Assembly: GCA_026874595.1 (NCBI GenBank)
Contig: CM049307.1
Location: 63,392,370 to 63,456,369 of the forward strand
Reading direction: 5' to 3'
Length of the DNA stretch: 64,000 nucleotides
From: Sipunculus nudus
Lineage: Eukaryota > Annelida > Sipuncula > Golfingiida > Sipunculidae
Shown piece by piece: positions 55,401-61,330 of this stretch. A program made the position numbers and the translations under genes. How positions within the stretch are numbered: the stretch's first letter is position 1; each line of letters starts with the position of its first letter. The notes under the pieces were generated by a model. That model was given only the letters and a program-made list of their open reading frames with translations, ran no database searches and had not been told where the DNA came from.

Positions 55401-55776
55401 CTCCTGGTGTCAGGTACAACAAAGTATTAATCCTTCTCTCACTCAAGGCTACACACATCCAGTCAAGTGTTCCAACTGGACTAAACTTTTCAGGTAAGTG
55501 TACTTTAGGAATCTGTGTATCGTATGACTTATATAAAGCTTCATATTCATATGCATATTGGCCGTGTGCATATCTGGCAGCCCCTGAAAATGACCTAATG
55601 ACCGTCCATAGGAAGGGAGGGCAAAAAATCTCCATGGCGATCTTTTGCTTGTCAGTTTCAAAGAAATCTGCATATTGATCAAAATTTGTATTATCATCAC
55701 TCTCAAACTGACACGTGATCATCTGTATCAACAACACTCTGTGAAGCAGGAGCACTGGCAGGAAGCGTGTATCCAT
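3310..55776 (-). CDS. Nmdar2: NMDA-type ionotropic glutamate receptor, GluN2-like subunit (5' eight exons; 3' part outside window)
   Basis: Glutamate-binding subunit of the NMDA receptor, a ligand-gated cation channel of the neuronal plasma membrane that normally assembles with GluN1. Eight exons read through in one frame (480+194+87+114+176+190+115+224 = 1580 nt, 526 codons plus 2 nt) with GT-AG borders and matching phases. The product runs from a candidate signal peptide (residues 1-23) through the bilobed amino-terminal domain (roughly 40-430) to the S1 linker (453-526). Recognisable stretches are RRINTLLYLTPGDD, CKVMLTFLEGYNFRTFVVLT, AVAKNLGLTGKEFVWLV and DITWPGDSPLPPKGRPEK, which follow the order of vertebrate GluN2 and insect Nmdar2 domains. 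The CC.GFC S1 core, membrane segments and S2 are not in the window and should lie to the left. GluN2 is preferred over GluN1 because of the VDP.TGKC segment before S1. The start codon is the least certain part. Confidence 0.88.
3616..3781. mobile_element. MITE of Tigger/pogo type (166 bp)
   Basis: Starts cagtggaacctg and ends in the near-inverse cagatttcactg. It is flanked on both sides by TA, the usual target duplication of Tc1/mariner/pogo elements. No coding sequence. Confidence 0.7.
3784..5397. other. Intron between exons 7 and 8, nothing recognised
   Basis: AT-rich unique sequence. Short open frames on both strands have no recognisable domains or splice-supported continuity. Confidence 0.5.
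5398..5512 (-). CDS. Nmdar2: GluN2-like exon 7
   Basis: The acceptor is tgtttttgttgcag|ATATC and the donor GCACAG|GTGAGA. It encodes residues 414-452 (YLVKSKEKPDPMLVNPRFET, MQIMNVKRGHTWAQ), equivalent to the F.EDG....P.L.II.L...R.W..VG segment at the end of the amino-terminal domain. It leaves in phase 0. Confidence 0.88.
5513..7131. other. Intron between exons 6 and 7
   Basis: AT-rich unique sequence apart from the TA microsatellite near its right end. Confidence 0.5.
6750..6833. repeat. (TA)n microsatellite, about 84 bp
   Basis: An uninterrupted run of TA dinucleotides. Confidence 0.97.
7132..7321 (-). CDS. Nmdar2: GluN2-like exon 6
   Basis: The acceptor is tgtttaacatcag|CGACC and the donor TTTGA|GTAAGTG. 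It encodes residues 351-413 (TYFSHEVPVMENVIKDMVKL, then DAVNMLVLD and KFNCSSNLTYW). The cysteine in FNCSSN corresponds to the conserved Cys of the second lobe, and NCS and NLT are potential N-glycosylation sites. Phases agree with both neighbouring exons. Confidence 0.9.
7322..8432. other. Intron between exons 5 and 6, unique part
   Basis: AT-rich sequence with no recognised gene or repeat ends. Confidence 0.5.
8433..8763 (+). mobile_element. Family A repeat, short copy (A1)
   Basis: The left end ctagaacacaggtagtcgac is followed by tgtatccgccaaaa. The right end is a hairpin at 8731-8760 (gtattcgcaaaac, ttt, gttttggcggatac). The right arm is the reverse complement of the left subterminal motif. 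About 330 bp with a single core; no protein-coding capacity. Interpreted as a non-autonomous Helentron-associated-like element. Confidence 0.75.
9312..10473 (+). mobile_element. Family A element nested in B1 (A2)
   Basis: The left end ctagaatacgggtagccgac is followed by gtgtatccgccaaaa; the right-end hairpin is at 10442-10471. Several cores contain gtaggtggcgccacctgtca, then cataaaatcaagaaagctat and gcaaaattttaggcagat. It interrupts the 5' part of B1, so it is the younger insertion. Confidence 0.8.
13080..13160. repeat. GACA/GACG microsatellite before the B1 3' hairpin
   Basis: A run of gacggacagacagacgga-type tetranucleotides. Similar runs precede the 3' ends of B2 (about 21035-21065), B3 (about 41651-41690 and 43345-43405) and D (about 29350-29390). 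Confidence 0.9.
13174..13205. repeat. 3' terminal hairpin of B1
   Basis: tagctcagc and tgact pair with agtca and gctgagcta around a gaa loop. The stem is 14 bp with one bulged T. Confidence 0.9.
13212..13998. other. Intron, unique, with (TA)n at 13445-13489
   Basis: AT-rich sequence containing an interrupted TA microsatellite of about 45 bp. Nothing else recognised. Confidence 0.6.
13999..14174 (-). CDS. Nmdar2: GluN2-like exon 5
   Basis: The acceptor is tgtgattgtag|GCATGAG and the donor ACAATAG|GTAACC. It encodes HEASQIFAVAKNLGLTGKEF and VWLVTKSVV, among the most recognisable GluN2 amino-terminal motifs (I..VA...GLTG..Y.W.V). A variable acidic stretch (ESYDDDQPV) follows and then SFPVGTIG. 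Residues 292-350. Confidence 0.93.
14175..14631. other. Intron between exons 4 and 5
   Basis: 457 bp of unique AT-rich sequence. No element recognised. Confidence 0.6.
14632..14745 (-). CDS. Nmdar2: GluN2-like exon 4 (114 nt)
   Basis: The acceptor is tttatttggtttcag|ATATG and the donor CTCCAC|GTAAGT. It encodes residues 254-291 (YEILAEVQILSLDSATIHAK, NTETRVILFHAS), matching the lobe-2 strand-helix-strand of GluN2 (LTLD...L..L.....RLLFC). It enters and leaves after two codon bases and, like exon 3, is a multiple of three. Confidence 0.88.
14746..15817. other. Intron between exons 3 and 4, unique part
   Basis: AT-rich. No gene or repeat end recognised. Confidence 0.5.
15818..16600 (+). mobile_element. 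Family A element, 3' truncated (A3)
   Basis: The left end ctagaatacgggtagtcgac is followed by cores with ggtggtgccacc (about 15967) and ggtggcgccacc (about 16367). The copy stops at ctcagag near 16600, where a Tigger-like fragment begins; the 3' hairpin is missing. Confidence 0.7.
16601..17036 (-). mobile_element. Fragment of a Tigger/pogo-type transposon, one end only
   Basis: It ends ggagtttcactg followed by TA, the mirror of the cagtgaaactcc start typical of Tigger-like elements. gagttgtcYgc-type subterminal repeats occur near 16910, 16991 and 17019. The other end is not visible and no transposase motif is recognisable. Confidence 0.5.
17819..20851 (+). mobile_element. Near-complete pogo-superfamily DNA transposon (3033 bp)
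   Basis: Perfect 26-bp terminal inverted repeats lie at 17819-17844 (starts ccgttttcccccatag) and 20826-20851, flanked by TA on both sides. It carries one transposase reading frame broken by a single frameshift. The subterminal motif tagataatccgcaccc is repeated near 17834 and 17850. A tandem duplication of about 96 bp follows the transposase (about 19797-19990). It is visibly less AT-rich in its coding part than the host introns. Confidence 0.95.
18482..19797 (+). pseudogene. pogo-type transposase (HTH + DDE_1), frameshifted
   Basis: Transposase of the surrounding element. The ATG at 18482 begins MPRRSSYTTAFKLQVVQYAE, an N-terminal DNA-binding helix-turn-helix with AARHFGIDESNVRLWKR. A CENP-B-like second helical region (VLEWISECRAPGNAVSTVQV) follows. 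Near 18765-18775 the frame shifts and a few family residues seem to be missing. The second frame continues with DFKASSNWCYRF and SIRRKTHISQKLPADYEEKL into a DDE_1 catalytic domain. Candidate catalytic Asp codons are at 18964 (NADQTP), 19291 (LVLDAF) and 19402 (LQPLDVG). The protein ends in an acidic tail (DEEETEESSDDENDTDD) and a stop at 19797. The catalytic triad is intact, so the damage is limited and probably recent. POGK-like members of the family have the same layout. Confidence 0.92.
21177..21263 (-). CDS. Nmdar2: GluN2-like exon 3 (87 nt)
   Basis: A short exon found by phase: acceptor atatttccag|TTC, donor AAGCAG|GTAATG. It completes the AG| codon left by exon 2 and leaves AG| for exon 4, encoding about 29 residues (SATTLGIRYFDELCG, NRDFLTLPS). 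The sequence is not diagnostic on its own. It is supported by its position between two certain exons, good splice signals and an unbroken frame. Its length is a multiple of three, so it could be skipped without a frameshift. It sits just downstream (in + coordinates) of the 3' end of repeat B2. Confidence 0.75.
21264..23476. other. Intron between exons 2 and 3, unique part
   Basis: No exon or element ends recognised. The 22840-23260 stretch is unique and rich in TAATTA/TTAAT-type motifs. Confidence 0.5.
23477..23759. mobile_element. MITE with aaaggtatggttctc inverted ends
   Basis: The left end aaaaggtatggttctcaggc is mirrored at the right end by cgagaaccatacctttttt. About 280 bp, AT-rich interior, no coding capacity. 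The target duplication is unclear. Confidence 0.65.
24373..24469. mobile_element. Miniature inverted-repeat element (about 97 bp)
   Basis: ttaccactggggctttgccc at the left is mirrored by gggcgaagctctggtaa at the right (imperfect inverted ends of about 22 bp). It could fold into a long hairpin. Confidence 0.55.
24470..26534. other. Intron, nothing recognised
   Basis: AT-rich unique sequence between exons 2 and 3. Confidence 0.5.
26535..26728 (-). CDS. Nmdar2: GluN2-like exon 2
   Basis: The acceptor is ttttttcttcttgcag|ACT and the donor AAAAG|GTTTGT. The exon is 194 nt, entered in phase 0 and left after two codon bases. It encodes residues 161-224 (TSSGGNANVILASP, CKVMLTFLEGYNFRTFVVLT, GREEFISSLADMAENL). 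This matches the GluN2 segment in which lobe 1 crosses into lobe 2 (the QQ..VM..I.EEYDW.. stretch of vertebrate subunits). It is separated from exon 1 by a 28.6-kb intron full of nested repeats. Confidence 0.9.
26729..28489. other. Intron 1, left part, with decayed repeat
   Basis: 27480-27830 has ggtcaaggtcacaggttttc-type sequence resembling family D cores, much diverged. The remainder is unique. Confidence 0.45.
28490..29437 (+). mobile_element. Family D repeat with 3' hairpin
   Basis: Imperfect internal repeats contain gtcatccatcttcaaac and cattaacatcatttgagaat (copies near 28740 and 28890). A ggacggatggatggacggac microsatellite follows, then a perfect hairpin at 29412-29428 (cccgctt, ttc, aagcggg). 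The layout matches the 3' ends of A and B; a matching 5' motif was not found. Confidence 0.6.
29640..30112 (+). mobile_element. Decayed family B cores (B4)
   Basis: Two cores with gtggcactacaagtcttcag and ggtggtgccaccaatac, then cctcataactcagagaat. It ends gtatctcagatgacttacag. Strongly diverged from B1-B3. Confidence 0.6.
30113..32092. other. Intron 1, nothing recognised
   Basis: AT-rich unique sequence without supported features. Confidence 0.5.
32106..32491 (+). mobile_element. 3' fragment of a LINE-type retrotransposon with target-site duplication
   Basis: The 386-bp insertion ends in cctgaataaagttctgttct, a short simple-repeat tail. It is flanked by identical 13-bp copies of tattggtccaaag (32093-32105 and 32492-32504). 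The exact duplication and repeat tail indicate target-primed insertion of a 5'-truncated non-LTR element, or a SINE sharing its tail. No coding sequence remains. Confidence 0.8.
32505..40537. other. Long unique part of intron 1
   Basis: About 8 kb of AT-rich sequence with no supported exons. 37245-37340 resembles a decayed A/D-type core (accaaatttcaggacaattc). Short open frames show no domains. Confidence 0.45.
40538..43451 (+). mobile_element. Family B composite (B3)
   Basis: The left end acaagtgacccaggggtcat carries gctcagctgac. There are three successive 3'-type ends (gtcagctgagctaaaa at about 41732, 42251 and 43451), each closing a block of cores, which suggests nested or tandem insertion of B copies. 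Early cores (40660-41330) are shortened units of about 170 bp; later ones are of the 337-bp type with ggtggcgccacc. A GACA/GACG run precedes the last hairpin. Confidence 0.82.
44236..44320. repeat. 24-bp minisatellite with tgatcacatg, four units
   Basis: tgatcacatg recurs four times at 20-30 bp spacing inside C1. Confidence 0.75.
45101..45985. repeat. 177-bp tandem array, five units
   Basis: The motif tcccataact starts at 45101, 45278, 45455, 45632 and 45809, exactly 177 bp apart. Units alternate between two variants. Confidence 0.95.
46471..46541 (+). mobile_element. Family A 3' end fragment (A6)
   Basis: gaaaacataatatccgcaaa then ctctattttggcagataca matches the hairpin end of A1 and A2. 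Only the tail remains, directly after the end of C1. Confidence 0.65.
46585..47857 (-). mobile_element. Tigger-like deletion derivative nested in C2 (1273 bp)
   Basis: It starts cagtgaaaccccacaattac and ends with its inverse (ggcggggttccac, last two bases mutated), flanked by TA. gtggtcgtaattgtgggg-type subterminal repeats lie at both ends. It retains only an N-terminal transposase fragment. Flanks match an uninterrupted copy of the core in C1 (near 43740). Confidence 0.85.
46947..47090 (-). pseudogene. Truncated Tigger-like transposase, N-terminal HTH only
   Basis: The ATG at 47090 begins MPRKELSLKEKVVLIKAEYQ, as in CENP-B/Tigger proteins. The continuation of the helix-turn-helix (QLAQQFSVGKTQVHTI) is in another frame and runs into a stop, so the open frame ends after 47 codons. 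No catalytic domain is present. Non-functional. Confidence 0.75.
50038..51398. other. Intron 1, mostly unique
   Basis: No supported gene. 50590-50760 resembles a decayed core with accaaatttcaggacaatcc. Confidence 0.45.
51399..51472 (+). repeat. tRNA-like sequence, probably a SINE remnant or tRNA pseudogene
   Basis: ttagcaaagtggtagagcaa closely resembles the tRNA D-arm and A box. It is followed at tRNA distance by ggaaggtcaattttcatac in the B-box position. The acceptor stem and anticodon arm do not pair well, so it is not called as a functional tRNA. Confidence 0.4.
51751..52375 (+). mobile_element. Family A element nested in C3, 3' truncated (A4)
   Basis: The left end ctagaatatgggcagtcgag carries gtgtatccgcagaaatcaga. 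Cores contain ggtggcgccac and ggtggcaccac. The 3' hairpin is absent. Confidence 0.75.
52461..52520. repeat. Palindromic tctagacgtctaga cluster next to a C tract
   Basis: The 16-bp core gtctagacgtctagac occurs twice (about 52464 and 52484), a third half-unit tgtctagaca follows, and then a run of about 11 C. The second copy lies within the perfect 18-bp palindrome tgtctagacgtctagaca. Confidence 0.9.
53339..55049. other. Intron 1, right end, nothing recognised
   Basis: AT-rich unique sequence up to the splice-donor minisatellite. Confidence 0.5.
55050..55297 (-). repeat. 19-bp minisatellite made of splice-donor units
   Basis: On the minus strand the unit reads GTAAAGTAACATTCYACAG. Starts of the + strand ACCT motif are 55084, 55103, 55122, 55143, 55162, 55181, 55200, 55219, 55238, (55257 mutated), 55276 and 55295, an almost perfect 19-bp period, with two more decayed units near 55060 and 55079. 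The last unit, at 55295-55297, is the donor of coding exon 1. Confidence 0.92.
55297..55776 (-). CDS. Nmdar2: GluN2-like exon 1 (first coding exon in window)
   Basis: The ATG at 55776 has a strong context (A at -3, G at +4) and begins MDTRFLPVLLLHRVLLIQMI, a plausible signal peptide ending near MITCQ. An in-frame ATG at 55803 has a weaker context, and a TGA closes the frame just upstream, near 55820. Residues 114 onward (RRINTLLYLTPGDD, then SNLGIPVLVWDGAG) match the first lobe of the amino-terminal domain. The exon ends in phase 0 at TTTACACAG|GTAAAT (last base 55297). That donor is the terminal unit of a 19-bp minisatellite. An overlapping open frame from an acceptor-like site at 55872 could mean that the true exon starts further upstream and that this sequence carries a 1-nt change. 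Confidence 0.8.
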
Positions 55777-55872
55777 TGTGAACAAACACCTGGCTAACCA
55801 CATTTGTTTCAGCAAAGTAACTGTATCTCATTGGGTTCAGGATATCCTTCCTACCCCTGTTTATCCACTCAG
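55777..55872 (-). other. Possible 5' UTR or overlapping coding frame upstream of the GluN2 start
   Basis: An acceptor-like ctgcctctttatag precedes 55872. From there one frame stays open (EWINRGRKDILNPMRYSYFA and beyond) across the chosen start to a stop near 55689. This could be 5' UTR, or coding sequence joined to the main frame by a frameshift. Confidence 0.35.
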
Positions 55873-58800
55873 CTATAAAGAGGCAGTCTTGTTATATTCT
55901 CCTTGATGTATATAGTCTTGTTTCTTCCAGCACTGAACAGGGCAGCAGGAATTCTTCTGTCTGAAATACATGGATAATACTTTATTATCATGGTTTTAAA
56001 ATTCCTAAAGCAGGGTTCCCAAAACTTTTCAGCCAATCAAAATCATTCCAATATTTTCATGAACTTGAAAAAAAATCTTGTTTCTTCCTTTACAACTTTA
56101 ATACGAAACTGTAACATATCAAAAAGGCAACTTAAGATCATCCATGGAAACTTGCACCTGAAAAACAATGTTGAAGAACACTTAATTAAATATATTAATT
56201 GAAGTTGTGTTATTCTTACAGCTAAGAGATATTCTGTTAATCTATCAATGGTATTCTAGCTAGGAGCATCTTCCAGTCATGTCTTGAAACTCTGGATCCT
56301 GGGCCCTGTCTTTGTCCTTATTTATGGAAAGGATTTCTTAAGTATGACCTTTATGGGATTGGCATCAACTTGGGAACACCCATGTTATCACTGGTTTGCA
56401 TATCAATGTGTGTACCCCCAAACACAGAACTGTGACCCACATAAGAGGGAACTGTGTGCTATTTGGTGAGGACAAGGGTTACTGTATTTTTTTAAATATC
56501 TTATAATTCATTTGGAAAAATAATATTTTCATTGGTGGGAATAAGATTTACACATTCTGAAATTCTCATATTTCATGATTATTTTTCATTATTGAAAAAT
56601 CATGACTTTTTAAGTACTGAAATTTTAAACTTAAAAAAATTCATGACATTTTAATGGTGTGGGAACCCTGAAAAGACAATGAAGTTGACAATACAGTTGA
56701 ATCCTCCGCTACTGGACATTGGAGGACCTGGTTTTTGCATATAACATATAGGGTGCTGTATTAGACAGGTTTCAAAGATTAATTTTTAAAGAAACCCTTT
56801 AGTATCCTAGCATAATAGGGGTTTTAGTGTCCATGATGAGAGATTTTCCTGCATACACCATATTTGCATTTTAATATCTTTGCCAAGAGGGATGTTTTTA
56901 TAACCACTGGTTATGAGTTAGTTTGTCTGTCTGCAACTAAAGTCAAAAATGAATTAACTGATTTTGATGGTATTTTTGTTGAGGAGTAGGGTAACACCTT
57001 ACCAACTATCCATTTGGAGGTGATCTATATAAACATAATTTGATTTTGTTTAAAGGAATCTTTGCCACTGTGAAATGCAGCATTCAGTTTACCCGGCTCT
57101 TTACACACCGCTTCACCTATAGGCCTACTACCTACATATCCCAAGCGCTGTTTGTTTTGGCCTGGTTTTCTGGGTCCCTACACAAGAAGGAAGCACTGTA
57201 TGTTGGGCCAATCAGATGAGACCTGGTGCTGGAAGTAACATGCTCTATGATTGGCTGAAAAGGTCACAATAGCAAATATAAATGCTGTTTGCAAAATCTT
57301 TTTAGGGGTTGAAGAGGCCATTTTGTATGAACTAGACCACATATTTATGATTCCATAAATATTTGTTTCCCTCGTGACTGCGTGTAAACAATGCCCAATA
57401 TGCAACACACAACTGATGTGACAAGGAATCTACATTATTAGCAGTACATGTTGCCAGCAAAACAGTTTACCAGCCAAGGGAGGAATACCCGGAGCCAATG
57501 TTATTACATTTCACTTTGAGTGACAGCTCATCACACAAGCAACTGTTTGAATAGGCCACAGGCTCAGACAGAATGGCCAAACACATGGTTTGTACAGGTC
57601 CTTGTGCACAAAGGATGCCCAGCCAGTGAGCTGTAATTCAAATGAAATGTAACAAAATTGGCTTTTTTGCACATCTGGCTGACTGTTCTCCAATTTGCTG
57701 GCAAAGAATACATTGCTTAACAAACATTATAATGTCATAATTGGTCGATGATGCGAGAACGCAGAGGAAGCATTAAAATTTAAAAAATTTTACTAAGAGT
57801 AACCATAAAACTGTCATCAAGCAGCACTTGAAGCACAGTTATGGGCGGAGCCATGTTGCCTGTCAAGTGTTTGTTAACTGGCATTGGGTTGGCTTCCAGT
57901 CACATCATACGCACAATGTTTTTCAGCAGACAACTACCCACCACCTGGTGTCTAAGTCTATCATAAATGGTCAAACCAGGCAGATCTGGAAAATCAGTAG
58001 CTTCTTTTGAAGCGCAAGATTTCCGCTGCCTCGGGAGCGCACATTCAGTTTTGTAATCCACTGGAATTTTAGACATTTTTTTTTAGAATTTTTATAAAAA
58101 GTTTCATTTTACATCATAATTAATGTCAAAAGTCAAGTTTCTGCATGGTTTCTTTCAAGAAATATGATGAGAAAGCACACTGACTTAAATGTTTGTGGCC
58201 TCCTTTTCTACATATATACACTATCTTATCCAGAGCTGCCATTCTTGCTCACTTGACACTGCAAAAATGTCTCTGACATCAAATGAAGAGGTTCATGCAA
58301 AGAGAGCCCTTGCCAAAAAGATCCCTGAGCAAAAATGCAAGTCATAAACAAAACAACGGAGAAGCTTTCATTTAAGAAATTTGCCTTGCTGAAACAATGG
58401 ATTAATGTAACAGACAAGGTCAGATGAGCAGGGAGTGACCCTTCTGTTGAGAAAATGGTTGACTCCATGCATGAACTTGGTGCCAATTACCTACGGCAGA
58501 ATAGGACTACTTTTGCATGGTAAGGTGTTATCCTGTACTGGCTGAGCAGGGACCTGAATGTCCAAATCATCAGTCCCAGTGGACATAGCCTCTGGCTAGT
58601 CATGGTAATAAGTAAGCTTGCTGCATAAAATGTGATTATCAATGCACCAATCATTGTCTATCTGGGCACACCACCTCTGGGAATTTTAATTTACTAGGCA
58701 TTCAGTGATGGGGGAAGATGGCTTATTTGAATATGTTACCAGAAAATACAAGGAAAATAAAGTGTTGTGACCTGACAAAGTTCTGTAGACAAACTCTGTA

Positions 58801-58889
58801 ATTACTGATTCTATATATCACATATTGCAGTCTTTACAAGTTTCACCTTCCAATGTTACAGATGTCTCTTTTATTGTATGCAGCAGTCT
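55873..58889. other. Upstream of the GluN2 coding start, nothing recognised
   Basis: No promoter motif or coding exon could be supported. Short open frames lack domains. Confidence 0.4.
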
Positions 58890-59602
58890 TACATGTGTAT
58901 GTGCAGCGCTAGCACTGGCCGTTGCTATGACGGCATAGCCCGGCCCATGCTTGGGGTCTGACCTGTAATTAAACAGCAGTCATGCTAGTCTTGGGCTTTC
59001 TCGCCTGGCCGAGCCGGGCTGGCCCAAGAGTGTAACCCCGACATGAAGAAACCTAGCATTGTTCTACATGTTTCCTGTAACATGTGTGTACTGTGTATCA
59101 TGTTAGGTTCTTTGGATTGTTCAGGAAATGGAAAGTTTTTGGCTTGAGGTGAAAAGGTATAGATAAGGGGCTGTGTTTTAGAGCCGAGAGAGAGGAGAGA
59201 TATATTCCAGAAGACACAGAAGAGTGTAAGTCAGTTTTTGGACCTTTTCCTATAATTGTGGCAGTTATAGCTTTTCTTCGAATTTGTAAAGGATTTTATA
59301 TAGTCTTTAGTTTGCCTTTTGGATCACTATCAGAATTTCACTTTTGGATTACAACAAATTGATTTTGTGATTGAACTGGACTGTTATTCTCTGAGAAGAT
59401 TTATGTGAACTGTTCATCTGGATTATATGCTTTAAAGGACTTTTTGTCACTGTGACAGTGGTGGTATCCAGGTACTGTACATGTTATTTATATACTTGTA
59501 TTGATTTACTGTTGTACTGTTGTTGTACTGTGTAATTTTATTGATTTAGTGTAATGTAATGTTAGGATTGTTTTAAGAATAAATTATAATTATTTGTGAA
59601 CA
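58890..59602. other. GC-rich patch followed by LTR-like sequence
   Basis: 58900-59040 is clearly richer in G+C and CpG (cggcatagcccggcccatg, gccgagccgggctggccc) than its surroundings. 59060-59602 begins tgttc, ends gaaca, and has a polyadenylation-like aataaa at 59578. No target duplication was confirmed. It could be a solo LTR or an upstream exon/promoter. Confidence 0.3.
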
Positions 59603-61330
59603 CTAGTGGCCCATGAGCCATGATGCTCAGCTGAATTCAAGAAATGTTGAACAATGAGCAAAATGACTGCTAGAGTGCTAAAAAATCATGAATTTTGTGA
59701 AGAGTCCTTAGAATTGTCTGGTTTATAAGATAAAACTCCAAGATGGATTGACATGCCAAATTTCAGACCAATATCTTAAACCACTCATAAGATATGAGCA
59801 ATTTTCACCCAAAGCACATGTAGGCATGCAGTTGTCACCACCAGTCTTGAGTACAAGATGGAGGAGTCCAAGATCTATGGGTATGCACCAATTCAGGCCA
59901 ATACAGCAAATCACTCCTGAGAAAAGGGCATTTATTTATTCTACAAAACTGGGAAAGTATGTGGCGCAACCTGTCTGATTTACAAGAAAACTTTCCAAAA
60001 TGGATGGACATGCAAAATTTCAGAATAATATCTTGAACCATTCCTAAGATATGAGCAATTTTCACCAAAGGCAAATATACCGATGGATGCCACGCCAAAA
60101 CGACTGCTGACGGTGCCACCCATCTTGTTTACGAGATGTAAGTGTTGAGGATCTATGAACATGCACAATTCTATGGCAAATGCACAGATGGACACTACGC
60201 AAAAAGTATTGTAGGTGGCGCCACCAGTCACAATTATGAGATAGAGAGATCCAAGATTTATGGACATGCAAACTTTCAGCACAATACTGATTGAGCAACT
60301 CACAATAAGGACACCTGTCTTTGTTAGGCACAACAACATAGGTGAAGGAACAACTATGCTGGGTTTCGGAAAGATTGGTCGAAGGGTCTCAGAGGAGTTC
60401 TCTGGAAACTAATGCAGAGTTTTTATATCACATTTTTAATTATTCTGAGGGCTATTTACGAGCCCCATAGCTCAGAGGATATGGGTAACAGAGACCGTAT
60501 TTCAGATTTCCATAGAGACGTTTTATGGACCTCCTTTGATGTCAAGTAAGAAGATTCAAGGTCCAGCAGTTATGACTTGTGCCCCGTTAACAGATGACAG
60601 CTTCTTTGAAGGTATCAAAAACAGAGAAAAAAATATGTAAAAATTAGAAAAATACACATGGTGCCACCAGTTTGCAGGAACTGATGATCAATTTTCATGC
60701 AAAGAATCATGGTGACCAAGGAAGTAATTATTAAGATACTGAAGCTTTTGTATACATTTTTTATTATTCTGGGGGGTACTTTCAGACCTATAGCTCAAGA
60801 GGATATGGATAACAGAGACCTAATTTCAGGTTTCTAAGGAGATATTTCACAGACCTCCCTTGATGTCAAGTAAGAAGATTCCTGGTCTAGCAGTTGCGAT
60901 TTATGCCCTGTTAACAGATGACAGCTTCTTTGAAGGTCTCAAAAAAAGAGCAAAATATGCGTAAAAATTCGACAATTCCATGTGGCACCACCAGTTTGCA
61001 GGAATGAATGAAATACTCCATTATGAATACCCATGCAAAAAATCATGGTGATCAATACAACAGTTGTCCAGATAGTGCAGCTTTTGTATCAAATTATTAA
61101 TTATTTTGATGGGTATTTACGAGCCCCATAGCTCAGAGGAAATGGGTAACAAAGCCCAGATTTCATGTTTCCACAGAGATTTTTCATGGACCTCCCTGGA
61201 TGTAAAGTTAGAAGATTCCACGTTCAGCAGTTAAGATTTGTGCACTGTAGATCGACAGATGACAGCTTCTTTGAAAGTATCAGAAATAGAGAAAAAAACT
61301 CGTAAAATGTAGAAAAAGTATAGGTCTGGA
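59603..61330 (+). mobile_element. Composite of A- and B-type cores (B5)
   Basis: It starts with a B-like 5' end (gccatgatgctcagctgaat). Decayed A-like cores (59740-60410, including ggtggcgccacc near 60216) follow, and then B-type cores near 60660, 60985 and up to 61320. Confidence 0.65.

Noticed and set aside
57178-57723. Minus-strand open frames of 70-76 codons
   Set aside because: No domains, no consistent splice sites and no phase link to the receptor gene.
58226-58486. An 86-codon minus-strand open frame as a secreted protein
   Set aside because: No splice or start support and no family resemblance. Composition fits chance in this region.
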